Assembly (NCBI GenBank): GCA_021399435.1
Contig: JAJTUP010000100.1
Coordinates: forward strand, 1 to 64,000
Length of the DNA: 64,000 bases
Origin: Diaporthe sp. PMI_573
Lineage: Eukaryota > Ascomycota > Sordariomycetes > Diaporthales > Diaporthaceae
Direction: 5' to 3'
Shown: positions 22,838 to 33,872 of the stretch, piece by piece
Layout of the letters: every line of letters starts with the position of its first letter
How positions within the stretch are numbered: position 1 is the first letter of the stretch
Notes under the pieces: generated by a model
Seen by the model: the letters and a program-made list of their open reading frames with translations, nothing else
Databases searched by the model: none
What the model was told of the DNA's origin: nothing
Position numbers and translations under genes: made by a program

Positions 22838-24068
22838 ATGTCGAACGCCGGCCCTTTGACGACCACTTTCACAGCGCCTTCGAGCTGTGCAACAGCCACA
22901 GGTCTCTACCAGATTTGGCCGGAAACCGACAGGTACTATTACGAGCAGGGCCCGCTCGGCAGCCGGACAGAGTGCTTCCCGAGTGGTTACGATGCGTCGC
23001 CATCGCAGCACTATTCACCAGGTCTATGCCCCAGCGGCTACACGCCTGCCTGCTCCAGTACCGATATAATCTCGAGCAGGACGACGGAGACAGCTTACAC
23101 ATGCTGCCCCACGGCTGCCGCTTATACATGCGCCGGTACTGTAGATGGCCTCAGCACGACCGGGACATATCTGGGTTGCACCACGACATTCGAGGGGGAC
23201 ATCGTCCTCGCGCGTATCACAGCCATCGCTGGTGGAAGCACGGACGTGATACAGTCGACGATGGAGAGTGCAGGAGTAGGAATAGGTGCGAACAGCGTAG
23301 CGGTGCGGTTCAGGTCAGGGGACTTCCAGAGCGATGTTGCCGCGACGGTTAGTGCACGGCATTTGGGCAGACATGGAGTCGTTGGCACATGGGCCGCTTG
23401 CTGACATCGCTCAATAGGTCTCGCCTTCTGCTTCTGTGACATTAGCAGCTTCAGACACAGCCACACCGTCAGTCTCACCTCCCACGTCCCTGTCTGGGTC
23501 AAGCTCTCCCGGCCCGTCAGGCTCAGGATCGCCCGCGCATAGGGCCATTAGCACAAATCAAGCAATCGGGATAGGTATCGGCTCCGCGGCGGCGGCTTTG
23601 ATAATCGCCATCTCGGCGTGGCTGTTCTTCCACCTTCGACGGAGGAAGCAGAGGATTAGAGCACAGATCGAGACACCAATCCCGCCACCCGCACCACCAC
23701 CAAAGGACAGGAGATTCCGGTCGCCACCACCAAACCTCGACCTCAGTGGTAGTGGCGATGGCAGCATCGCGTCCGTGGCCCGGAGTGTGGATGGGAAGAT
23801 GACACGAGGGCCTTTCGAGCTCCAGTCGGATGGTGGGAAGGAGAAGAACCCGCTTTATGGAATGTTCGGGGGGTACTACAACAGCCCCAGCCAGGCCGGC
23901 ACACCGAAATCTAGCGACCCGCTGTGCTCAGACCCGATGACCCCGTCGTTCTGGTCACCGCCATCAAGCTTTGGGTTCCAACCAGCGGAGTTGGAGTCAC
24001 CACAAAGGAGCGTGACGTCAGCGGGATCTGGTTATGTCCATGGCCGTGCTGAACTCACATGTCCCTGA
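22838..24068 (+). CDS. Single-pass membrane protein with Cys-rich ectodomain
   Basis: Exons 22838-23347 and 23418-24068 are joined over a 70-base intron (GTTAGT donor, GCTGAC branch, AATAG acceptor), giving 386 residues. In-frame ATGs at 22820 and 22835 are also possible. The N-terminal part (about 170 residues) has around a dozen cysteines in short blocks (CFPSGYD, GLCPSGYTPAC, YTCCPTAA). This layout is common in Pezizomycotina proteins beginning with LTTTFTAPSSC, which often lack a clear cleaved signal peptide, as here. A Ser/Thr/Pro-rich stalk follows, then one transmembrane helix (IGIGIGSAAAALIIAISAWL). The cytoplasmic tail is Arg/Lys- then Pro-rich. The arrangement resembles wall sensors and mucin-like surface proteins. 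The function is unknown; a surface-sensing or adhesion role is only inferred from topology. Confidence 0.75.
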
Positions 24069-25020
24069 GAGAGCGAGTTATTTGTCAATTTTATCATTCA
24101 TCGTCACTTTTGTCGTATGAGGAGCATGGGGCATGCCATGCTGGAGTTTGGGCACAGTTGGCCTTGGCCTCACATGTTTTGCATCTCACGGAGTTATGGG
24201 GTGGCACGTCAGTTTAGAAATTTTGCAGACGGGCGAGCCTCGAGTGGTCGTTGTACAGTACAATCTGGTGCTGGCTCGGTTTGGGCGGACACATCAGTCT
24301 CACTTACGGAGGGCCGAGCAAGCTGATGCTTGGCTCGAGCCTGTGCATGCTGCGATAAGTAGCCGAGTCGTACAACCTGGGTACAGAGGAAGATGGATGG
24401 GTGTACCCAATACCCTGCGTCGTGTGATTTGGCCGTCGTATAGTGACTTACTGTTTTCCCACAAGCCCGACACATGAGACCATAGCCAAGACGAGACCAA
24501 TGTGTGCGCGCTGCGAGAAGATGTGAAATCGGGTTGCTTGTAACGGCACCCTCCAGCAGGCAGATGCGGGGCCTAGGACGGTTTTGGAAGCTCGAACAGA
24601 GAGCATGGGGAGGGCTCGATATGGAGACGGTCGGCTCAGGCTCAGAGTGACATTGGGAAGCGTCTCCTTTGAATGGACCTTCCTCATCCTGAAAGAGGCC
24701 CCGCTCAATGGCAGAGCTTGGCTGCGAGCCAAGACTGGCCTGCCTGAGACAGGCTGTCCGGCCTGCAGCTGGAGTCTTATCTGGAGTCCACCTGGCACCG
24801 AAGGGTTCGAGCGGACGAATGCCCTTTACAGTACACAGTACTAGAGGATGGCCGCGGACAAATCTGGATGGAGAGAAGGAGGAGCGCGCCGACTGCCTTA
24901 TTTTGAGCCGGCGCCCCATGAGCCCGCTCCTGGATACCTAGTTTTGCCTGTCCCCGGCTACTCGAGAGTTCTGCTGCTTGTCGATACTCGGTACACAGTG
25001 CACCGCCCCTGGTTAGCATC
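24069..25020. other. Intergenic region before the aminopeptidase gene
   Basis: A 236-codon open frame on the minus strand (24209-24919) has no recognisable domain and unconvincing composition, so I treat it as chance. The right end holds the promoter of the M28 gene. No repeats or RNA genes are seen. Confidence 0.45.
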
Positions 25021-26788
25021 ATGAATCTTCCTTGTGTCTGCCGCCTTCTGTTGGCCCTGGCGGGTGTCGCGACCGCAAGCCCGTTCGGCCATGCCGAGAC
25101 CTCGGTGACTGCAGACGCTTCTCTGCGCCTGATCAAGGTCTCCGAGTCTGACCCTGGCACCTGGGTCCGCGAAGACGACAAGATCGAGAAATACGTGGCC
25201 AAAGGCATCAACTTTGTCGATGTCACTGACATGAGCGTGGGTGTGCTCGATTTCAACAGGCGCGGTCTCCGCGGCTGTGCGGAATGCTTCAATGCACCGG
25301 CTGACCCTGCGCATCTATCTACGTGAGCAGGAACTCGAGGTTGCCTCAACACTTTCACAACCTTCTGCGCTGGCAGCCGCTGCAATCACTTATCCCTCCA
25401 CGCTAAGCCATCAGGCAGAGGCCAATGCTCTGATATCAGGAATCTCGGCGAGCGGCCAACAGACTTTCCTGAAGACCCTAACTGAGTAAATAGTCTCTTC
25501 CTTCTCGCCCTCCGCGTTGAAACCAAGTTATTGCTCTTTGTTGCTTGAATCATACACACAATGCACAATGCTGACCCGCTTCTGCAGTTTCTACAATCGC
25601 TATTACAGGTCAACTTACGGCACTGAGGCCTCGACCTGGCTGTACAACCAAGGTCAGTCCCCGAGCGACGCGGGAATGGGGGGGGGGGGCCTTGGGCTTC
25701 AATAACCTCCCCGGGCTTCACACTCATGTCTTATCTGCTATTCAATCACTAGCAGCTCCATGAGAAAGCCATGAATCCGTCTCTTGACAATGGCTCGTCA
25801 TGTTCCGCCCATATGGATCGTCAGAGACACGTATTTCCCTATTGCTGACTCCAGGACCCTACATGTAGTTGTATCGGCCGCCGCAGCCAACCCGAGCATC
25901 AGCGTCACTAAGTTCTCTCATTCCTTCAACCAGCCGTCGGTGATTGCAAATATCCCCGGTTCTTCATCCGACGCACTTGTCATTGTGGGAGCCCATTTGG
26001 ATTCCACCGGCGGTAGCAGCTCTGCCAGAGGACCTGGGGCGGATGACAACGGATCTGGGGTGGTCGTCATTTTTGAGGCTCTGAGGATCCTCGCTGAGGC
26101 GGGCTTCCAACCCCAAAATACACTGGAATTCCACTTCTACGCAGGCGAAGAGGGCGGTCTGCTGGGTAGCAAAGATATATTCAAGTCTTACAAGTCCGCC
26201 AACAAGCAAGTCCTGGCCATGGTCAACCAGGACATGGCAGGGTATAGTCCAAGTGGTGTCATTAGCATTTATACCGACTATGTGGACTCCAGCCTGACTA
26301 CATATGTGAGGAAGGTGGCTGAGGGGTATACGGGGCTCAAAACATCGACTGATGCTTGCGGGTATGGCTGCTCGGATCACCATTCGGCATACTCCAACGG
26401 TTTTCGTAAGTCCCTGACTCCACGTCTGAATACAACTCCGCGAGTGAATGTTGATATATACCTATACTTATTCCGGATGTGACGTAGCTGCTGCTTATGT
26501 GTGTGACGAAGTCATGTCGACTTCGAGTCACTACATTCACTCCCCTTCGGATGTGAGTCTTCGCCATCGGGCACAATTGGGACAGAACGGTTGAGAGCAA
26601 CGAGCATACTGATATTTTGTCCAGTCGTACGATACAATAATGTGGGACGCAATCGCGCGCGTCAGTATCCCGTCTTTCATGTTTTGAAATTCCAGAATGC
26701 GTCACTTTGGGATCCGTAGTAGGTGACTAACACATACTAGCATACCAAGTTCACCGCTGGTTTCCTCGTCGAAGCTTCGTATCTTTAG
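25021..26788 (+). CDS. Secreted M28 family zinc aminopeptidase (leucine aminopeptidase-like)
   Basis: Seven exons are inferred: 25021-25236, 25331-25485, 25588-25652, 25869-26405, 26488-26552, 26625-26660 and 26741-26788, giving 373 residues. Residues 1-20 are a signal peptide, and a propeptide-like region follows. Each join restores family consensus, such as TLTDFYNRYYRSTYG and NGFPAAYVCDEV. The two-zinc site is complete: His188 (VGAHLDS), Asp204 (GADDNGS), catalytic Glu239 and ligand Glu240 (AGEEGG), Asp267 (NQDMAG) and His342 (SHYIHSPSD). The CGYGC pair matches the disulfide seen in related enzymes. It should remove N-terminal residues, typically leucine, from peptides outside the cell. 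Intron 3 (25653-25868) is long and contains a run of twelve G, so a missed tiny exon there cannot be excluded. Confidence 0.88.
25678..25689 (+). repeat. G12 homopolymer in an intron
   Basis: Twelve consecutive G residues lie inside intron 3 of the aminopeptidase gene, 25 bases after its donor. Such a run can form G-quadruplex-like structure and is prone to length error in sequencing. Confidence 0.9.
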
Positions 26789-27797
26789 GGGGTTGACTTG
26801 CACGGCCAAGGTCGATTTCTGCCACAAAGACTCCAGATGTTGGGCGCATTCAAGCAGATGCATCAGCAGACGGCCATACTAAATGCTTGAGCTCCGGTCT
26901 TTACCACCTAGGGAATGCCATGAGCGACTGTTCTCGAGTAGTGAGAGGGGCCAAAGATCGCACGCAACTGTGTTTTCATCGCTCTAAGTGGTAATAACTG
27001 GGACAGAGCACTTATCTTTTCACCGGCATGATCCGAGAAGCCACTTTTACGGTTTCCGTATGAATAGCTATGCGTCTCCTATACAAGTTCCACCTCGCTG
27101 TCACCTTCGTCTTCCATACACCTCAAATTATGTGCGGGGGCGGCTAGCCTCATCAATCCTGATCATCCAAGCCGTGTTCAGGCATGAAAAGACATCAACA
27201 CAATGATGAGGCCTTTTACTGTCCCATGCAGAATCTGGCGACAAAAGACTGGTCCTCCGTTGGAAGCTCAGCAGCCTGCCCCGGGCCAAGCTTGCCTCAG
27301 TGTGCCACATAGTGCGGAAGCATTTGCAATGCCCTTTCGAGCGTGTGTTTTGATGATATGACCTATACCCACCCGCGCTGCGAGAGCCAGGTCTGCCAGA
27401 TACGCGGGCCTGAAGTCCGCCCTACGATCAACGATTGAAAAGGAAACCGCATCACTGGCCGGGAGCGGAGCAGTTGTTGAGAATCCACAAGATGTGTGAG
27501 ATGCCGGAGCTGGCCTGCATATCTATCCAGGCACGGGGACGTGCTGATGCAGTCGAAGCTCGAGAGATGGAAATCGAGACGACGTTAAAATGGTGCAGTG
27601 GGATGGCCGTGTGCTTGCAAAGGCCAGGGCGTCCGAAAACCACAGTCCAAGACGTGCACCACGGTTTAATAATCAGGCTGGAAGGCGTTTGCCTTTGTAC
27701 AACGTGTATTAGCGCCCACATGTTCGCGGTGAACCGTCACAAGCCCTGCTAGCCATACAGTCTACGACCATTCTATTATCCGACCAAGTCACGTCCG
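26789..27797. other. Intergenic region between the aminopeptidase and SDH4 genes
   Basis: These are two convergent 3' ends. The open frames are short and unsupported. Nothing else is recognised. Confidence 0.5.
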
Positions 27798-28448
27798 TCA
27801 TGCTCGCCAAAGCCTCTTGGTAGCCTCGACCAAGCCGACGTCAGTCGTCTCGAACTCGTACAATCCTATGCCGGCCAGGATGGTTGCCGCATTCAAAAGC
27901 CAGTGGCTGGCTCTGCGCAAGTTGGCGTATCTCTTCTTCGGAACGTAGTCGATGATGATGGCCTGAACACCCATGTGCGAGTGAACGAGCAGGGTGGTTG
28001 CGAGCAGGGCATCCAGAGTGGGGTTTAACGAGCCGGCGGCGAAGGGTGCGATTGAGAGGGGCACGAGGGCAGCAGCCATCCCTCGCTCAAAAGTCCAGTG
28101 ATAGTGACCGTGGGAGGGAGATGGGTCAGGGACAGGTGCAGGCTCGTTGACGCTCCCGTGGATCACCTCTACCGAGCACGATTAGCGGCTGACTTGCAAT
28201 GGTGGCGGGCACAGATTGGCGCGGGCAGCGCGAGCAAACATACGGGGTCCGGGGGGGAGCAGATTCCTGCGGCTGCTCGCATGGAAAGCCGTGGTCTGGG
28301 CCATGCTGAGCTTCGTCGGCGAGGACTGGGTGGTTGGCCTCAGCAGGGACTTGGAGAGCATCGACGGGCCAGCCCGGGTCGACGGTGCCATGGACCTTGA
28401 GGCAGATGCGGTCTGCCGCAGCAGAGCCGGACGAGCAGTGGATGCCAT
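27798..28448 (-). CDS. SDH4: Succinate dehydrogenase membrane anchor subunit (CybS)
   Basis: Reading leftward, exon 1 is 28448-28244 and exon 2 is 28168-27798. A 75-base intron (GTATGT donor, GGTAG acceptor) separates them, giving 191 residues. The N-terminus (MASTARPALLRQTASASRS) is Arg/Ser/Ala-rich without acids, a mitochondrial targeting sequence. The mature part holds the CybS pattern SHGHYHWTFERGMAAALVPL, three membrane helices, the haem-ligand-type motif LLVHSHMG and the quinone-site motif IIDYVPKKRY. The protein anchors complex II in the inner mitochondrial membrane and helps bind ubiquinone and haem b. A glutamine codon (C/AG) is split by the intron, giving LLPPGPQVIHGSVNEP, as expected for the family. 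The gene is divergent from the mitochondrial TyrRS gene, sharing an intergenic region of about 630 bases. Confidence 0.92.
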
Positions 28449-29081
28449 CTTTGTTCAGACTGTTCGGCGCGCCACAATCACTGTCGATGGCAGGATGCAA
28501 GGTTGGCTGGGTGTTGTTGCGTCGACGGCGTTGGCGAAGTCGAGTACCGAATCGAAGTCTGGAGAGTGGAGGATGTCATTACCAAGTAGCCGAGGCGAAG
28601 CCGACATGGTCTTCAGCGTCCCGAAAGTACCAAAGTACTTTTTACAATCAGCAGCTCTGCCATTGGCTCAAGGGTCAGCCTAGCCTCTGCAGCATGCTTC
28701 ATGTGGTGGATGCACAACAGCGATTACGCGCACTGACCATTTGGCGCTCCGTGTGACAACACACACCACTTGGACCTCAACAACCCGCTACTGTGAACCA
28801 ATAGCTCATGAGCACTTTATGGTAGGCTGCGTCCACGAAGACACTTGATTTATTCAGACCCACCTCGGTTGCCTGCCGACCCAGCCAGGTCTTGTCGATA
28901 AGCCAACCCTTGCGAGAAATTTCTGGAGCAGCAAAGGCGCAACACCGCGCTGGGCTCCCAATACGATTCACACCACACAAGGCCATGTTCCTCATGGACT
29001 GACCGGTCGAACCCGACTCTTCCTCTGGGAAGGATTATCGCGCTTCTCGAACCTATAGGCCACGCTAAGTCGTGACCAACC
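28449..29081. promoter_or_regulatory. Divergent promoter between SDH4 and mitochondrial TyrRS genes
   Basis: Two nuclear genes for mitochondrial proteins point away from each other across these 633 bases. No coding signal is present. I could not pick out specific factor sites with confidence. Confidence 0.45.
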
Positions 29082-31174
29082 ATGGTTCCAATGATCCGTT
29101 CGCCAACCATTTCCCCGGCTCGAGCCATGCTGTGCCACGACTGTCGAAGCTTGGGTCGGGGCATGGGTAATGGGTTGAATTTGAAGTTGAATTCAGGCTC
29201 CATGTCAAGGCCCTTGCCACCCCTACAGTTCCAGAGAAGATGGATCGGCAAGAAGTACCTCCAAAAGAAACACGATGCCGAGAAGGCCTGGGAAGCCCAG
29301 GCAAAGGAGATAGAGGCGGGCACAAGGAAGCACCTCTTCGACGAGCTTCAAGATAGAGGTTTCGTAAAAGATATTGTAGGGTAGGTAAGCACCGCGTGCG
29401 GCTTGTCCGATCGGTCAGCACATTGCACCTATACCTATCTGACAAGAACAGCACAAAGGACTACATACGCGAGACAATGAGGCGAAAACGAATCAGCGCC
29501 TACGCGGGAGTGGACCCTACAGCCAGCTCCCTCCATCTTGGCCACCTCCTGCCGTTTATGCCGCTGTTCTGGATGTACATGCACGGATATGGTGCTTTCA
29601 CCCTCATCGGAGGCTCAACCGCCCGAGTAGGAGATCCCACAGGTAGGACTGACAGCCGTCCGCAACTGGCAAGGAAAGACCTCATTCAGAACCTTGCCAC
29701 TATCCACTACCAACTTGTCACGATCTGGAAACATGTCGAACAGGCAGCGTCGAGGTTTGGATTCGAGAAAAAGTGGGCTTGGCGCCGTGGTGTCGTCAAC
29801 AACAACATCTGGTGGCTCAAGCTGCCGATGATAGAGGTGATGAAACGCTTGGGGACCCAGATGAGGATGGGTCCTTTGCTGTCACGCGACAACGTGAAGA
29901 ATCGGCTGCAAGACGGCTCAGGAATGTCTTTCGCCGAGTTCTGCTACCCAATGATGCAAGCCTGGGATTGGTACGAGCTGCTCAAACAGCATGGGGTCCA
30001 GATGCAGGTTGGAGGCTCAGACCAATATGGAAACATTCTCACAGGCTCGGCTTGTGTCAAAGCTTGCGTTGAGAACGAACCCGCTGAGGGTGAAAAGCTT
30101 CCCAACGGGGAATTTGACCAGCCCATCGGAATCACAGTGCCGCTCCTTACCGACTCATCGGGGGCTAAATTTGGAAAGAGCGCAGGCAATGCCCTCTGGC
30201 TGGACCCTTTCAAAACCACGCCCTATGACCTCTATGGCTACTTGGTTAGGCGCCGAGACGACGAAGTGGAAAATCTCCTCAAGCTTTTTACGTTCCATCC
30301 CCTCAGCAAGATATCAGAGGTGATGAACGAGCACCAAGCCAACCCACCTAAGCGAGTTGCCCAACATCTCTTGGCTTACGAGGTCGTCTGGCTGGTCCAC
30401 GGGTCCACGGTCGCGATGGAGACCCAGGCACAACATCAAGCCATTTATGGTAGCAATGTATCACCGCAAGCTTCTCTGGGTGTCCCTCAGAACCCCACGC
30501 AGTACGCGGCAGATCCTGAACAGACAAATCATAGCAACAGGCCGCGGATAGACTTGAAACTTCCCTGGCACGTCCTTGGGCTTTCACTTCCACGAATCGT
30601 CTACGCGGCGGGTCTCGCACAGAGTGTTTCCGATGCCGACAGGACCATCAAGAACGGGGGCATGTATATCGGCGGATCTCCCGGCCAGAAAGGCCCCGAC
30701 AACGTGGGCATGAACAAAGACCAGTTGCAATTCACTCCCGCCAAGACGTGGGATCTTCAAATCAATAAGAGGTTCCTCATTGAAGGTCAAATCCTTCTCT
30801 TACGCAAGGGCAAACACAATATCCGCTGTATCGAATTCATAGCCGACGAGGAATGGAATGGACTGGGTCTGGAGTATCCGGGCCAGCCTCGTACGGGCAA
30901 GTTCCGCAAAGCTATGCAGCGACTTGATAAAATGGCCAAAAGGGGGAGCAGAGATGCTAAAGTCGCTGAGTCCGTGGACAGCGAGAATATTGCAGAAGGT
31001 AAGCCCCCCCACCAGACCAACCCTTTGATTGCGTCACAGGTCTTCATGCCAACCTCACGACACCAGCTGGAGATACTCGAGCGGACAATGAGAAAGACGT
31101 CAAGCCGACGGGGAAATGGTCCGGGTAAGTCGCAGGCAAAGGGGAAGAAGTTGAGCGATGAATTTGAGTGGTAG
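29082..31174 (+). CDS. Mitochondrial tyrosyl-tRNA synthetase (CYT-18 type)
   Basis: Exons 29082-29380 and 29452-31174 are joined over a 71-base intron (donor GTAGGT, acceptor AACAG), giving 673 residues, close to Neurospora CYT-18 (about 669). The N-terminus is basic and suits a mitochondrial presequence; ATG codons at 29127 and later are alternatives. The class I core shows GVDPTASSLHLGHLLP with the HIGH-like signature at His128-His131, and the KMSKS-like KFGKS at residues 339-343. GGSDQYGN contacts tyrosine and tRNA in homologues. The C-terminal part carries the S4-like fold region (GGMYIGGSPG) and ends in a basic tail. The enzyme charges mitochondrial tRNA-Tyr. In Pezizomycotina, homologues also help fold group I introns through an N-terminal extension and insertions; whether this one does is inference. 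The symbol is left blank because yeast MSY1 and Neurospora cyt-18 naming differ. Confidence 0.92.
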
Positions 31175-31407
31175 GCTGTGGAGACGCGAGGCCCAATCCT
31201 GTGATTAGCGTTGGCACTGTACATCTTACTGCATCTCCGCAGCAGAGGAGGACCTGCGCAGCCAGGCGCACCGGCTGACGTGCATGTGGTAATGCTGTAC
31301 CGCCACTTGCAATTCGCCGGCATGTACAACATCACAAGACTAGACTAGACAGCATAGTGCAATATACCCACTCACAACAAAATGGTCGTCCGCCTCCCCT
31401 TTTCCCA

Positions 31408-33111
31408 TCAGCGGTACAGCACGGTCAGATCTCCCGTTGGGCCGGGGAAGCTCTTCAGCCTCTCCATGATCTCCCTATCCGTCACGTTCTGTTCCGTGAT
31501 GACCTGGTCGAAGTTATGGCACCCGTCCATATATCTCTGCAACGGATCCCCGGCGGCCCTCCCATCCCGCGCCGCCAGGGGCCGACTCTGTCCTGTGGCA
31601 AGGGCCGCCAGGTACTGCTTGGAGACCACATATTTGTGCACCCGGTAGAGCAAGCCCTTGATGACGCCGAACTGGACCAGCCGCCGCACGTCGACGTGGC
31701 GCAGGACGTCGAACCCGGCGTCCATGTGCAGCCGCAGCCACTCGCCCACCGTCCGGCCGACACAGAACGTCGTCATTAGTTTGATGAGTTGATAGTCGGA
31801 GACACGCTGGCCCGAGGACATGATGCAGACATAGTTGGCACACTCGTCGACAATGCCGCCGCCCGCAGCGCCGCCCACTGCGGGCCCGCCCGCCGCCACG
31901 GGGCCGTCCGCGCCGCCGGTGCCATCCATCATCGTCGCCGAGTCTGCGGTGGTCGTGTAGTACCCGTCGTTGGCGCTCACGTCCGTCACGAAGTCGTGGA
32001 TGCCCGGCCTCGGCGCGTAACAGGAGCTGAAAAAGAACATGTCCAGCAGCAGGATGGTGTCATAGTACAGGAGGTGGCGAAGGGCGATCTTGGTGAGTTC
32101 CAGGCTCACGTCGGCGTTGAAGGCGATGCGGCGGACGTCGCTCACGCCGTCAACGTGGGTGATCACTTTCTGCAGCGTCAGGTCCCAAGTCGGGTCGACA
32201 ACGTCGCTGAACTTCATCTTGGCCACTGGGACGTGCCAACCCTTCACCTCTGGAGGAGGTCGGTGGTGTGGGAACAGTTTCATGTTGATCGTGTTGGCGT
32301 CGTCTACGCACACCAAGTGTCAGCAGGGCAGATGGTATGGTGTGAAACGACGCCAGGTATGCGGAGGAAGGAATGAACATACCCACTGGGATCATACACT
32401 CGCCGTAGTTGTTCAGATCTTCCTTGATGATCTCCAGGAGGCTCCCAATCGGCCTCCTCCCTCCATCGTTGCTCCCACTCTGGTCGCGGCTTAGATACTC
32501 GTTCTGCTTCTCCATCTCGGCGAAAGTGACGGCAATCCGCCGTACAACCCTCTCATAGGGGATCTGGTCGACATCGCTCTCCTACAGCATGCTCGTCTTA
32601 GGTTAGAAATGCCCCGAGCCGAGCCCCAGGCGGCATGTATTCTGTCCTCAACCTCGCTCAAGAGCTGAACGTGATCACGAGGGAGGTTAAGGTGAGGCGG
32701 GGAGGGACTGGGGACTGGGCAGGCAGACTAACAACCACAAGGCCAAAGTTGAAGATAAACTCATTGCGCTGATATTTGGGGTGGGCGATGGCCACAGGCA
32801 GTCCTAGCACCGTGTACTTGCCCTCAGGCTCATTCACCGCGACGAAGCGGTTGAAGAAGGCCTTGCGCGGGATGATGTATTCCTGCATGACATCAAAATC
32901 GAATAGGCAGGGCTTCCTCTGAGGACCCGCTCCCTCTGGCACGATGCAACCCGGGGGCGACTGGGCGACAATCTTGGTTCCTGGTGTGCGTCTCAGCCCG
33001 ACAAGCGTCTCATGATCCACCCGAGGCGGGAGTTCCACGTTGTGGTGTTGAGCTACCGTCTTACTGACCTTCCTGAGGGAAGAACCGTGCATAGAAGATT
33101 CCTTGGATCAT
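31408..33111 (-). CDS. NPR2: Nitrogen permease regulator 2 (GATOR1/SEACIT subunit)
   Basis: Reading leftward, exons are 33111-33069, 32980-32733, 32581-32383 and 32303-31408, giving 461 residues. The short first exon encodes MIQGIFYARFFPQEG and splices to TKIVAQSPPGCIVPE, the typical NPR2 start; the ATG at 33092 lies out of that frame and is rejected. Npr2, with Npr3 and Iml1, forms the GAP complex that restrains TORC1 at the vacuole when amino acids are low. Visible family blocks are FFNRFVAVNEPEGKYTVLGLP, FIFNFGLV, INMKLFPHHRPP, WDLTLQKVITHVDGV and a C-terminal winged-helix-like region (FGVIKGLLYRVHKY). A Gly/Ala-rich insertion of about 30 residues (GGPAVGGAAGGG) in the C-terminal half is low complexity. 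The introns have good donors (GTCAGT, GTTAGT, GTATGT). The downstream neighbour TyrRS is convergent with only 233 bases between the stop codons. Confidence 0.93.
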
Positions 33112-33872
33112 CTTGCCTGTTTGTCCTTGGTCTTGAACATGTCGAGGTCACGCCTGGGCTGGTAGTATCATTCTCAAGTCCCACTCCTAGGTACGGTAGG
33201 TTGTGCTCTGGGAATGTCAAGAGAGGAGGGAATAACTCCGTTCATCAGGATCCGGTCGATCGAGACAGAGATGAGCTGCGAGGAAGAAAACGAATATTGG
33301 ACAGCGGACTGTCTGACGAGGCTGAACCATCCAAGACCTGGAGCATGAGAACCTAGGGTCTGAGCAGAACGACCCTACAGAGCCAGGCAGGTGTAGGGTT
33401 AGACCCTGGACCAACACTCGGGATGACAGGCACTACTTCACCACCACAGCGGCTGAGAGTCTCCGGGACAAGCTCGCGCGAAGAGGCTTGCCACAGGATA
33501 AGTTGCTGCTTGAATGTCTCTGAGCACACACCTGCGTTCACTGCCATAGACGCCATCTCTGCCGCACGCCTGCTGCAACATTTTCAGCAACAGGGAGCTA
33601 GACCTACAGCCCTCTTCCTCTGCCCTCTGTCATTCCACATTTGCGCTATACATGTTGTAAGACACCATAGAGAGTTCCGTGCGCAGGGCTTGAGATTCGG
33701 GGCCCGGTTTCTCAACATTTCCGAGGCTCTATGTCCTGATATCATTATGCTCGACGACCCGCAATTGAAGACTCCTGAACTCCCAGCCCCGCCACAACCA
33801 GCAATGCTTCGTGGAGACGCACCCACAACCGAGAACAGTCCGAATCAATAAAGTTCCTCCAAAGACCAAGAC
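33112..33872. other. Intergenic region between NPR2 and DSK2
   Basis: This contains the NPR2 promoter and the 3' end of DSK2. A 142-codon plus-strand frame (33423-33851) has no domain I recognise and is not annotated. A CCTAGGTA octamer, part of a recurring palindrome, is at 33185-33192. Confidence 0.45.

Noticed and set aside
24209..24919. 236-codon minus-strand open frame
   Set aside because: No domain, no homology I recognise and composition like random GC-rich DNA; overlapping frames on the other strand are almost as long.
30999..31039. Possible intron near the 3' end of the TyrRS gene (GTAAGC to TCACAG)
   Set aside because: Only 41 bases, not a multiple of three, and removal would break the frame to the basic C-terminus.
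32658..33092. NPR2 start at 33092
   Set aside because: This frame reads through the first intron; splicing from the ATG at 33111 gives the conserved MIQGIFYARF start.
33423..33851. 142-codon plus-strand open frame between NPR2 and DSK2
   Set aside because: No recognisable motif; it occupies the NPR2 upstream region and DSK2 3' side. A decayed mobile element cannot be excluded but nothing supports it.
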